A DNA stretch of 6,621 nucleotides from Betaproteobacteria bacterium (GTDB lineage Bacteria > Pseudomonadota > Gammaproteobacteria > Burkholderiales > SG8-39), in contig JAEKLK010000060.1 of assembly GCA_019509895.1 (NCBI GenBank), positions 1-6,621 on the forward strand. The letters run 5' to 3'. How positions within the stretch are numbered: the first letter of the stretch is position 1; the number at the start of each line of letters is the position of its first letter. The notes beneath the pieces were generated by a model. The model worked only from the letters and a program-made list of their open reading frames with translations, was not told where the DNA came from and ran no database searches. This document shows, piece by piece, positions 1-5,688 of the stretch. A program made the translations under genes and the position numbers.

Positions 1-634
1 CGCGACGCTGGATCTCCTCGAGCGCACCGACGCCCGAGATCTTGCGGAAGCGTGGCGCGCGTGCGTCGCCCGATGCGGCCCAGCGACCGTAGTAGTCGAC
101 CAGCGGGCGTGTCTGCGCGCGATACACATCGAGGCGCTTTCTCACCGTCGGCTCGCGATCGTCGTCACGCTGCACGAGCGGCTCGCCGGTCAGGTCGTCA
201 CGGTCGGGCACCTTGGGCGGATTGAACTTCACGTGATAGCTGCGCCCGGAGGCGGGATGTACGCGCCGGCCGCTCATGCGCGTGATGATCTCTTCATCGG
301 GCACGTCGATCTCGAGGACGTAATCAAGCGCGCATCCCGTGCGCTTCAATGCCTCCGCCTGCGGGATGGTGCGCGGAAAGCCATCGAAGAGATAGCCCTG
401 CCGGCAATCGGTTTCCTTCAGCCGCTCGGTGACCAGGCCGATGATGATGTCGTCGGAGACGAGCTGGCCGGCGTCCATCACCTTCTTCGCGGCGAGGCCG
501 AGCGGCGTGCCCGCCTTGACCGCCGCGCGCAGCATGTCGCCGGTCGAGATCTGCGGAATGCGGTACTTCTCGCGGATGAAACTCGCCTGCGTGCCTTTGC
601 CGGCGCCCGGCGGCCCCAAAAGAATTAACCGCAT
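1..634 (-). CDS. adk: Adenylate kinase (3'-truncated by window edge)
   Basis: Adenylate kinase interconverts ATP + AMP and 2 ADP in the cytoplasm and balances adenylate pools. The frame from the ATG at 634 stays open to the left edge, giving 211 residues; the family is usually about 214-220, so only the last few codons are missing. Visible motifs are the P-loop GPPGAGKGT (residues 7-15), the AMP-site TGDMLR (31-36), DGFPRT (84-89), and a long LID domain (about 122-159) starting GRRVHPASGRSYHVKFNPP. The LID has no cysteines, so it is the hydrogen-bonded rather than the zinc type. The start is fixed: the kdsB stop TGA (644-646) is in the same frame four codons upstream, and no other start codon lies between. 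A GGAGGG (647-652) sits 12 bases upstream, inside the end of kdsB, which is a rather long spacing. It is the last visible gene of the exbB-to-adk run, 9 bases after kdsB. Confidence 0.97.
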   Translation of the reverse strand, partial: MRLILLGPPGAGKGTQASFIREKYRIPQISTGDMLRAAVKAGTPLGLAAKKVMDAGQLVSDDIIIGLVTERLKETDCRQGYLFDGFPRTIPQAEALKRTGCALDYVLEIDVPDEEIITRMSGRRVHPASGRSYHVKFNPPKVPDRDDLTGEPLVQRDDDREPTVRKRLDVYRAQTRPLVDYYGRWAASGDARAPRFRKISGVGALEEIQRR

Positions 635-643
635 AGCGACCGA

Positions 644-1375
644 TCACCCTCCTCGCAGCATTCTAAGCACCGGCTCGAGATCGGCAGGCGTATCGACGCC
701 GGGCGGTATCTCGGCCTCGCTCACCACCACCGCGATGCGATGCCCGTGCCACAGGGCGCGCAGCTGCTCGAGCGCCTCGGCCTGCTCGAGCGGCGCGGGC
801 GCGAGGGCCGCGTACTGCCGCAGGAAGCGCGCGCGGTACGCGTAAATTCCCTCATGGCGGTAGCACAGCGGGTTCCCAGAGCGCGCATATGGAATGCGCG
901 AGCGGGAAAAATAGAGCGCATACCCCTGGGCGTCGAGCACCACTTTCACAACGTGCGGGCTCGCCGCCTGGGCCGCCTCGTGGATCGCATGGCAAGCACT
1001 CGCCATGGCCGCCGCCGGGTCGGCCTGCAGGCGCTCGGCCACCTGCCGCACGAGCTGCGGCGGGATCAGCGGCTCGTCGCCCTGCACGTTGACGATGACG
1101 GCGTCGTCGGCGAGGCGCAGCGCCTGCGCCGCCTCCGCCAGCCGATCCGTGCCGGATTCGTGATTGGCGCGCGTCATGACCACCGCAAAGCCATGGCTGC
1201 GCACCGCGCGGGCAATACGCTCGTCGTCGGTCGCCACATGCACGGCGGCCGCGCCGCTCGCCGCGGCACGCTCGCAGACGCGCACCACCATCGGCTTGCC
1301 GTTCAGATCGACCAGCGGCTTGCCGGGATAGCGGCTCGACGCGTAGCGCGCCGGGATGATGACGCTGAAGCTCAC
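644..1375 (-). CDS. kdsB: 3-deoxy-manno-octulosonate cytidylyltransferase (CMP-Kdo synthetase)
   Basis: KdsB activates Kdo with CTP to CMP-Kdo in the cytoplasm, the sugar donor used by WaaA to add Kdo to lipid IVA during LPS core synthesis. The 243-residue protein has near-normal length (about 245-255). It shows the nucleotidyltransferase N-terminus PARYASSRYPGKPL (residues 8-21), HESGTDR (72-78), the metal-binding NVQGDEP (96-102), ALYFSRSRIPY (153-163), HEGIYAY (174-180), LEQLRAL (202-208) and GVDTPADL (226-233). The start is GTG at 1375, since MSFSVIIPARY is the usual beginning. Its GTG overlaps the TGA of the upstream Trm112 gene in a GTGA tetramer (1372-1375), so translation is probably coupled; only weak purine-rich sequence precedes it. 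It belongs with lpxK upstream, as both act in lipid A/Kdo synthesis. Confidence 0.97.
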   Translation of the reverse strand: MSFSVIIPARYASSRYPGKPLVDLNGKPMVVRVCERAAASGAAAVHVATDDERIARAVRSHGFAVVMTRANHESGTDRLAEAAQALRLADDAVIVNVQGDEPLIPPQLVRQVAERLQADPAAAMASACHAIHEAAQAASPHVVKVVLDAQGYALYFSRSRIPYARSGNPLCYRHEGIYAYRARFLRQYAALAPAPLEQAEALEQLRALWHGHRIAVVVSEAEIPPGVDTPADLEPVLRMLRGG

Positions 1376-1566
1376 GCCACTTCTTCTTCGGGCGGGAGCT
1401 TGCGCGCCTCCTCTTCAAGCATGACGGGAATGCCGTCCATCACCGGATAGCCCAGCCGATCGGCGCGGCAGACGAGCTCGGCCGCGTCCTTGCGATAGAC
1501 GAGCTTCCCCTTGCACAGCGGGCACACCAGGATCTCAAGCAGCCTTGGATCGACGCCGGAACTCAT
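1372..1566 (-). CDS. Trm112 family (UPF0434/YcaR-like) small zinc-ribbon-like protein
   Basis: This 64-residue protein matches the bacterial Trm112/UPF0434 family, of which E. coli YcaR is a member. It has LLEILVCPLCKGKL (residues 9-22), a CPLC pair (C15, C18), a third cysteine in ELVC (C33) and the hallmark GYPVMDGIPVML (39-50), followed by an acidic tail. YcaR-type members also have three cysteines, so the lack of a fourth is normal. Eukaryotic and archaeal Trm112 proteins activate methyltransferases; the role of the bacterial form is not settled, so no function is assigned. The ATG at 1566 lies inside the end of lpxK (32-base overlap), with GGAG (1574-1577) 7 bases upstream, which supports this start. 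Its stop overlaps the kdsB start by four bases. Its position between lpxK and kdsB is common in proteobacteria. Confidence 0.93.
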   Translation of the reverse strand: MSSGVDPRLLEILVCPLCKGKLVYRKDAAELVCRADRLGYPVMDGIPVMLEEEARKLPPEEEVA

Positions 1567-2512
1567 CCAGTCTCTCCGTGAGCCAGTTGCCGAACGCGGG
1601 ATCGAGCTCGGCGCTCACCGGCAGCACCCACCAGTTGTCGCGGGCGGCGTGGCGCAATTTTACCGCGTCCTTCTCGGTCATCAGGACCAGCGCCCCCTCG
1701 CCAAAGTCGAGCTCGCGCGGATCGTAGCGGTGGTGATCCGGAAACGGATGCGGCAGCGCCTTCACGCCGAGGCGCCCGAGATGCAGGAAGAAGCGATTCG
1801 GATCGCCGATACCCGCCACCGCGTGCACGTTCTGCCCGGCGAACGCGCTCGCCGGGCGGCGCTCGGCGGCGTTGGTCATGCGATGCAGCTCGCTGCCGAC
1901 GAGACGCATCGCGTAGCCTTTCACCGGCGCGCCGTGCGAGACGACTGCGTCCACCGAGCGCAGGCGCGACGCCGGCTCGCGCAGCGGCCCGGCCGGCAGC
2001 AGGAAGCCGTTGCCCAAGCCGCGGGCATCCACGACGGCGATCTCCAGGTCGCGCCGCAGCCGGTAGTGCTGCAGCCCGTCGTCGAGGAGGACGACGTCCA
2101 CATCGCGATGCGCCTCGCGCAGCGCCGCGATCACCGCGATGCGATCGGCGCCGATCCACACCGGGCAGCCGCTGCGGCGCGCGAGCACGATCGGCTCATC
2201 GCCGACATCCGCGGCCTCGGAAGCGATGGTGGCAGCACGCGGCGGGCCGCCGGCGCCGCCATAGCCGCGCGAGACGATCGCCGGCGTCCAGCCCTTCTTC
2301 TTGAGATGTTCGGCGATCCAGATGACGAGCGGCGTCTTGCCGCTGCCGCCCGCGACCAGGTTGCCGACGACGATCACCGGCACCCCGGGATGCGCGCTCG
2401 GCAGCACGCGCAGCCAATAGAGCAGCCGGCGCAACGCCACCAAAAAACGAAAGACGACGCTCAACGGCCAGAGCAGCCACGCGAGGAGGCCGCGCCGGTA
2501 CCAGTGCCGCAC
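1535..2512 (-). CDS. lpxK: Tetraacyldisaccharide 4'-kinase (lipid A 4'-kinase)
   Basis: LpxK phosphorylates the 4' position of the tetraacyldisaccharide 1-phosphate with ATP, giving lipid IVA at the cytoplasmic face of the inner membrane. The 325-residue length is typical. A hydrophobic and basic N-terminus (residues 8-37) fits membrane association. It is followed by the Walker A GNLVAGGSGKTP (50-61), VSRGYGG (80-86), GDEP (104-107), the Walker B-like LLDDGLQHYRL (142-152), GNGFLLPAGPLREP (167-180), DHH (259-261) and MTEKDAVK (278-285). The start is GTG at 2512, and its G overlaps the last base of the exbD stop (TAGTG), pointing to coupled translation. The 3' end overlaps the Trm112 gene by 32 bases. 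The gene supplies the substrate to which Kdo, activated by KdsB in the same operon, is attached. Confidence 0.97.
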   Translation of the reverse strand: MRHWYRRGLLAWLLWPLSVVFRFLVALRRLLYWLRVLPSAHPGVPVIVVGNLVAGGSGKTPLVIWIAEHLKKKGWTPAIVSRGYGGAGGPPRAATIASEAADVGDEPIVLARRSGCPVWIGADRIAVIAALREAHRDVDVVLLDDGLQHYRLRRDLEIAVVDARGLGNGFLLPAGPLREPASRLRSVDAVVSHGAPVKGYAMRLVGSELHRMTNAAERRPASAFAGQNVHAVAGIGDPNRFFLHLGRLGVKALPHPFPDHHRYDPRELDFGEGALVLMTEKDAVKLRHAARDNWWVLPVSAELDPAFGNWLTERLDEFRRRSKAA

Positions 2513-2928
2513 TACTTTACCGACTGCGCCGTGAAGGTGATCTGCGACAGGCCCGCGATGCGCGCCGCCTCCATCACGCGCATCACGGCCTGGTGAGTGG
2601 CATTCGCGTCGGCACTGATGACCACCGTCGGTTCCTTGGCGGCGCCGCCTGCGCGGCGCAGCTCGTCGGCGAGCTGGTCCGCGCTGCGGAAGACCACCGC
2701 GCGCCGGTTGATGACGTACTGGCCCTGCGCGTCGACCAGCACCGAGATCTCGTTCGCGCGCTCGGGCTGCTTCTGCGCGTCGGCGGAAGGCAGGTTGATC
2801 GCCAGCTCGGTGTAGCGGTTGTAGGTCGTGGTGATCATCAGGAAGATCAGGATCACCATCATGACGTCGATGAGCGGCACGAGGTTGATCTCGAGCGGCT
2901 CTCTCTCGCGGCCGCGCTGAAAGTTCAT
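2512..2928 (-). CDS. exbD: ExbD/TolR family biopolymer transport protein
   Basis: ExbD/TolR proteins form, with ExbB/TolQ, an inner-membrane motor that uses the proton motive force to energise a periplasm-spanning partner (TonB or TolA). The 138-residue protein has a short basic and charged cytoplasmic N-terminus, one transmembrane helix (about residues 15-34) and a periplasmic domain to the C-terminus. Asp21 in NLVPLIDVMMVILIFLM is at the position of the essential protonatable Asp in ExbD/TolR. The ATG at 2928 follows the exbB stop directly (TAGATG), and no strong ribosome site is seen, so it likely depends on coupling. No tonB or tolA is visible, so the energised partner is unknown. ExbD is preferred over TolR because this pair next to lpxK is usually annotated exbBD and no tol-pal genes are here. 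Confidence 0.92.
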   Translation of the reverse strand: MNFQRGREREPLEINLVPLIDVMMVILIFLMITTTYNRYTELAINLPSADAQKQPERANEISVLVDAQGQYVINRRAVVFRSADQLADELRRAGGAAKEPTVVISADANATHQAVMRVMEAARIAGLSQITFTAQSVK

Positions 2929-3552
2929 CTAGCCCGGACGCGGATAATCGATGCGCTCGCCGTGCAGGATGTCGACCAGCTTCGAGGCGAGGAGCTCCAT
3001 CTCCACCACCAGGATATCCACCTTGTTCTTGTAGTGGCGGTAGAAGATGAGCGACGGAATGGCGATGGCGATGCCGAACGCGGTGTTATAGAGGGCGATC
3101 GAGATGCCGTGGGCGAGCTGCGCCGGATTCGAGCCGGTCGGGGACTGCGAGGCGAAGATCTCGATCATGCCGATCACCGTGCCGAAGAGGCCCAGGAGCG
3201 GCGAGGCGGTGGCAATCGTGCCAAGCGTGGTGAGGAACCGCTCCATGTCGTGCGCCACCGCCCGCCCTGCTTCCTCGATCGCCTCCTTCATCACGTAGCG
3301 CGAGCTGCGGTGGTTGCGCAGCCCGGCCGAGAGCACGGTACCGAGCGGCGAATCGGCGGCGAGGCGCTCCAGCACCTGCTCGGAGACGCCCTGGCGGCGA
3401 TAGACCTCCACGACCTGGTCGAAGAGCTGCGGCGGGATGATGTTTCTCGTGCGCAGCGAAATCGACCGCTCGATGATGAGCGCCACGGCGATGATGGAAG
3501 CTGCGAGGAGAAACCAGATCGGCCAGCCCGCCGACTGCAGTATTGCGAACAA
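2929..3552 (-). CDS. exbB: ExbB/TolQ/MotA family proton channel protein
   Basis: This is the proton-channel subunit of an ExbBD-type motor in the inner membrane. The 207 residues show three membrane segments: about 10-27 (WPIWFLLAASIIAVALII), about 112-134 with the signature PLLGLFGTVIGMIEIF (118-133), and about 149-171 (GISIALYNTAFGIAIAIPSLIFY). A cytoplasmic loop lies between the first two, as in the family. The start is a TTG at 3552. An in-frame TAA (3562-3564) lies just four codons upstream, and AAGGA (3559-3563) sits 6 bases before the TTG, so the rare start is well supported; the first internal Met is residue 88, too late. It is the first gene of the minus-strand operon and is probably transcribed from the intergenic region at 3553-3915. 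Confidence 0.93.
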   Translation of the reverse strand: MFAILQSAGWPIWFLLAASIIAVALIIERSISLRTRNIIPPQLFDQVVEVYRRQGVSEQVLERLAADSPLGTVLSAGLRNHRSSRYVMKEAIEEAGRAVAHDMERFLTTLGTIATASPLLGLFGTVIGMIEIFASQSPTGSNPAQLAHGISIALYNTAFGIAIAIPSLIFYRHYKNKVDILVVEMELLASKLVDILHGERIDYPRPG

Positions 3553-3558
3553 CCTCTT

Positions 3559-3563
3559 TCCTT
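3559..3563 (-). promoter_or_regulatory. Ribosome binding site fixing the TTG start of exbB
   Basis: On the minus strand the leader reads TAAGGAAAGAGGTTG. AAGGA has 6 bases before TTG, and the TAA that begins this stretch is in frame with exbB, ruling out a start further upstream. Confidence 0.6.
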
Positions 3564-3623
3564 ATAGTTATTGTGAGCGCGCGCGCGGAATGTACGGCAA
3601 AGGAGCGCGCGCGAGCAATTAAC

Positions 3624-3666
3624 GCGCTGCAGCAATGGCGACGACTACGTCGTTTTGGCGCTGCAG
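3624..3666. repeat. Direct repeat GCGCTGCAG x2 flanking a short palindrome
   Basis: The 9-mer GCGCTGCAG occurs at 3624-3632 and again at 3658-3666, 34 bases start to start. Between the copies is the inverted repeat ACGAC-TAC-GTCGT (3641-3653). A second near-perfect palindrome, CTGTA-G-TACAG, follows at 3668-3678. The arrangement could be an operator for exbB or xseA, but I recognise no known regulator site. Confidence 0.4.
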
Positions 3667-3684
3667 GCTGTAGTACAGATTGCG

Positions 3685-3720
3685 ATATCCACAAAAACCT
3701 GTGGACAAGTGTGTGGATTA
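3685..3720. promoter_or_regulatory. Cluster of three DnaA-box-like 9-mers
   Basis: Three sites each match the DnaA box TTATCCACA at 8 of 9 positions: ATATCCACA on the plus strand (3685-3693), TTGTCCACA on the minus strand (3700-3708) and TAATCCACA on the minus strand (3712-3720). The last two start 12 bases apart, and a weaker 7/9 match (GTATCCATA, minus, 3723-3731) follows 11 bases later, so the array is roughly in helical phase. A fourth 8/9 site lies at 3877-3885. DnaA binding here could mark an origin-like locus, a DnaA-titrating site, or DnaA control of the divergent genes. The motif matches are seen directly; binding is inferred. Confidence 0.5.
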
Positions 3721-3851
3721 ACTATGGATACGGCGTGTTCGCCCCGGCATAGCGGCCCTCGAGACGGTCGCGATCAAAAATTGAGCACCGCATTGCACTT
3801 CGAAAACATGCGTTTACGCAGAAGAATCGGTGTCCGCGCCTTATGACAGTC

Positions 3852-3873
3852 GGCGTCGCCGTTACCCGACGCC
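3852..3873. other. Perfect inverted repeat (7-bp stem, 8-nt loop) upstream of xseA
   Basis: GGCGTCG (3852-3858) pairs exactly with CGACGCC (3867-3873) around the loop CCGTTACC. No T-run follows directly on the plus strand, so it is not a standard intrinsic terminator; the T8 run (3901-3908) lies 27 bases further on. It may be a leader structure in the xseA mRNA or a chance GC-rich dyad. Confidence 0.4.
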
Positions 3874-3876
3874 TGT

Positions 3877-3885
3877 TGTGGATAG
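3877..3885 (-). promoter_or_regulatory. DnaA-box-like 9-mer (CTATCCACA)
   Basis: This site matches the DnaA box TTATCCACA at 8 of 9 positions on the minus strand. It lies 31 bases before the xseA ATG and about 160 bases from the main cluster at 3685-3720, with the same TCCACA core. Confidence 0.4.
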
Positions 3886-3915
3886 TATCGGCGGCCCGTC
3901 TTTTTTTTCTTCGCC

Positions 3916-5121
3916 ATGACTAACGATCCGCAGCGCCCTGTCGTCACGGTGAGCGAGTTGCTGCGCAGCGTCCGTGACACGCTCGAGCGACGCTTTCCGC
4001 TGCTCTGGGTGCGCGGCGAGCTCTCGAACCTCAACCATGCCGCTTCAGGCCACTGCTACTTCACGCTAAAGGACCGCGCTGCGCAGGTCGATTGCGTGAT
4101 GTACCGGAGCCGCGCGCAGGCTTTTGACGCGAGCCTGCGCGAAGGCATGCAGGTGGAAGCGCAGGTGCTCATCAGCCTGTATGAGCCGCGCGGGCGGTTC
4201 CAGCTCACGGTCGAAAACCTGCGGCCCGCGGGCCTCGGCCCGCTCTACGAGCGCTTTCTCCGCCTCAAGGAGAAGCTCGAGCGCGAAGGCGTGTTCGAAG
4301 CCGCGGCCAAGCGGCCGCTGCCGCCCTACCCGCGCACCATCGGCGTCATCACCTCGCGCGCCGCAGCGGCGCTGCGCGACGTCCTGACCACGCTTGCGCG
4401 GCGAAATCCGGCCGTGCGCATCATCGTCTACCCGGCTCCGGTCCAGGGCGAAGGCGCGGCCGGCCGCATCGCCGCGATGCTCGCCGTGGCAAGCGCGCGT
4501 GCCGAGTGCGATGTGCTGCTCCTTGTGCGCGGCGGCGGCTCGATCGAGGATCTCTGGTCATTCAACGAAGAGCGGGTCGCTCGCGCGATTCGCGCCTGCG
4601 CCATCCCGGTGATCGTCGGCGTCGGCCACGAGACCGACTTCACCATCGCCGACTTCGCGGCCGACCGGCGCGCGCCGACGCCGACCGCCGCCGCCGAGCT
4701 GGCGACGGCTTCGCGCGCCGAGCTCGCCGCGGGTCTCGCTCAGTACCTGCGCTCGCTGACGCGTGAAATGCGCCGGCGGCTGCAATACGCGGCCCAGGCG
4801 CTCGACGGCTGCACGAAGCGCCTGGTGCACCCGGCCGAGCGGCTGCGCCGCTCCGGCGAGCGCCTGACACAGCTGCGCACGCGGCTTGCCTTCGCGCTCG
4901 GGCATCGCGTGCACCGCTGCAGCAGCCATCTGGAGCGCCTGCAAGCATCGCTCGCCAGCCTCGATCCGCAGGCGGTGCTCGCACGCGGCTACAGCATCAC
5001 GCGCAATAGCGCCGGCGAAGTGCTGCGCGACGCCTCGCAGGCGCGCGACGGGGAGCGCATCCTGTCGACCCTCGGCCGCGGCGCCCTGCAGAGCGAGGTC
5101 AAGAAGCGCGAACTCCTATAA
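3916..5121 (+). CDS. xseA: Exodeoxyribonuclease VII large subunit
   Basis: XseA is the catalytic large subunit of exonuclease VII, which cuts single-stranded DNA from both ends into short oligonucleotides and acts in repair in the cytoplasm with several copies of XseB. The 401 residues are at the short end of the usual range (about 400-460). An N-terminal OB fold (about residues 8-105, with LWVRGELSNLN at 30-40 and GHCYFTLKD at 45-53) is followed by the catalytic domain: TIGVITSRAAAALRD (141-155), LLVRGGGSIEDLWSFNEE (202-219) and VGVGHETDFTIADFAADRRAPTPTAAAEL (starting at 234). D155, R205, H238 and D241 fall on the residues reported as essential in the E. coli enzyme. A likely helical, coiled-coil arm spans about 265-350, before GYSITR (359-363). 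The ATG at 3916 is preceded by pyrimidines, not a Shine-Dalgarno site. No xseB is seen here. Confidence 0.97.
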   Translation: MTNDPQRPVVTVSELLRSVRDTLERRFPLLWVRGELSNLNHAASGHCYFTLKDRAAQVDCVMYRSRAQAFDASLREGMQVEAQVLISLYEPRGRFQLTVENLRPAGLGPLYERFLRLKEKLEREGVFEAAAKRPLPPYPRTIGVITSRAAAALRDVLTTLARRNPAVRIIVYPAPVQGEGAAGRIAAMLAVASARAECDVLLLVRGGGSIEDLWSFNEERVARAIRACAIPVIVGVGHETDFTIADFAADRRAPTPTAAAELATASRAELAAGLAQYLRSLTREMRRRLQYAAQALDGCTKRLVHPAERLRRSGERLTQLRTRLAFALGHRVHRCSSHLERLQASLASLDPQAVLARGYSITRNSAGEVLRDASQARDGERILSTLGRGALQSEVKKRELL

Positions 5122-5122
5122 T
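5117..5122 (+). promoter_or_regulatory. Possible -10 hexamer TATAAT ahead of the adenosyltransferase gene
   Basis: A perfect TATAAT overlaps the xseA stop codon and ends 8 bases before the ATG at 5131. I see no -35 hexamer at the expected distance and no extended -10 TG. If active, transcription would begin almost at the ATG, giving a leaderless or nearly leaderless message. In so GC-rich a sequence the hexamer is rare, but TAA of the stop codon contributes half of it. Confidence 0.25.
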
Positions 5123-5130
5123 CCGCGCGC

Positions 5131-5688
5131 ATGGCCCACCGCCTGTCGAAGATCACCACCCGCACCGGCGACGCCGGCAAGACCGGCCTCGGCGATGGCT
5201 CGCGCGTGTCCAAGGACAACCCGCGCGTGCGCGCGCTCGGCGAAGTCGATGAGCTGAACAGCACCCTCGGCCTGCTCGCCGCCGAGCCGCTGCCGCCCGA
5301 AGTCGCGAGCGCCCTTTCCGAAATACAGCACGACCTTTTCGACCTCGGCGGCGAGCTCAGCATCCCGGGCCACGCAATGCTCACCGATACCCAGGTGGCG
5401 CGCCTCGACGCCGCCATCGACGGCTGGAACGGCGAGCTGGCGCCGCTCAAGGAGTTCATCCTCCCCGGCGGCACGCGCGCCGCGGCGCTCGCGCATGTCG
5501 CGCGCACCGTGTGCCGCCGCGCCGAACGAGCAGTGGTGGCGCTCGGCGAAAACGAAAAAGTGAGCGATCCCGCCCGGCGCTATCTCAACCGACTGTCAGA
5601 TCTCCTGTTCGTGGCCGGCCGCCGCCTCAACCAGCACGCCGGCCGCGGCGACGTGCAATGGCGCCACGAGCGCAAGGGCAAGACCTGA
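5131..5688 (+). CDS. PduO-type cob(I)alamin adenosyltransferase
   Basis: This enzyme transfers the adenosyl group of ATP to cob(I)alamin (or a corrinoid precursor), giving adenosylcobalamin, the cofactor of enzymes such as methylmalonyl-CoA mutase. It is a cytoplasmic trimer in this family (PduO/MMAB type, unrelated in fold to CobA/BtuR). The 185 residues are of normal length. Seen are the N-terminal ATP-binding TRTGDAGKTGLGDG (residues 10-23), RVRALGEVDELNS (32-44), the corrinoid/ATP-site helix VCRRAER (127-133) and YLNRLSDLLF (151-160). The ATG at 5131 lies 9 bases after the xseA stop, with no clear ribosome site before it. The TGA shares its A with the ATG of the next gene. No cobalamin-dependent enzyme or other cobalamin gene is nearby, so it probably serves scavenged or separately made cobalamin. 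Confidence 0.95.
   Translation: MAHRLSKITTRTGDAGKTGLGDGSRVSKDNPRVRALGEVDELNSTLGLLAAEPLPPEVASALSEIQHDLFDLGGELSIPGHAMLTDTQVARLDAAIDGWNGELAPLKEFILPGGTRAAALAHVARTVCRRAERAVVALGENEKVSDPARRYLNRLSDLLFVAGRRLNQHAGRGDVQWRHERKGKT

Larger units (their letters stand above)
3553..3915. other. Divergent intergenic region between exbB and xseA
   Basis: This 363-base stretch without a convincing gene separates the minus-strand exbB operon from plus-strand xseA, so it should carry at least two outward promoters. It is less GC-rich than its surroundings in parts. It holds two alternating GC runs (3577-3587 and 3605-3613), a direct repeat of GCGCTGCAG (3624-3632 and 3658-3666), two short palindromes, a cluster of DnaA-box-like 9-mers (3685-3720, with another at 3877-3885), a perfect hairpin (3852-3873) and a T8 run just before xseA. 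I looked for sigma70 -35/-10 pairs on both strands and found only weak candidates, for example TTGCTC and TACATT with an 18-base spacer upstream of exbB, so no promoter is called. Confidence 0.8.

Noticed and set aside
740..1450. A 236-codon plus-strand open frame opposite kdsB
   Set aside because: It is antisense to kdsB, which has all its motifs; the product is Arg/His-rich with no domain I recognise.
1511..2596. A 361-codon plus-strand open frame opposite lpxK
   Set aside because: It lies antisense to a clearly conserved gene, its product is rich in Arg, His and Ala without a recognisable domain, and long antisense frames are expected in GC-rich coding DNA.
2593..3567. A 324-codon plus-strand open frame opposite exbD and exbB
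   Set aside because: It is a shadow of two well-supported membrane proteins. The product is charged and low in complexity, with no family features.
3668..3678. CTGTAGTACAG as a LexA (SOS) box ahead of xseA
   Set aside because: The proteobacterial LexA box needs CTGT and ACAG separated by 8 bases; here the gap is 3, so only the half-sites resemble it.
3543..3846. Short plus-strand frames in the exbB-xseA spacer
   Set aside because: They cover the repeats and DnaA-like boxes, have poor starts and no coding character.
3852..3908. Rho-independent terminator formed by the hairpin and the T8 run
   Set aside because: The T-run starts 27 bases after the stem rather than directly after it, and it would lie inside the leader of xseA.
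3774..3917. A 47-residue basic minus-strand frame starting MAKKKKTGRRYY, with its ATG overlapping the xseA ATG
   Set aside because: The lysines come from the T8 tract. There is no ribosome site, the frame stays open well into xseA antisense, and the sequence resembles no small protein I know.
5511..5687. N-terminal extension of the RidA-like protein from a start at 5511
   Set aside because: It would overlap 178 bases of the adenosyltransferase gene and adds an Arg/Pro-rich stretch unlike the family. The ATG at 5688 gives the normal length.
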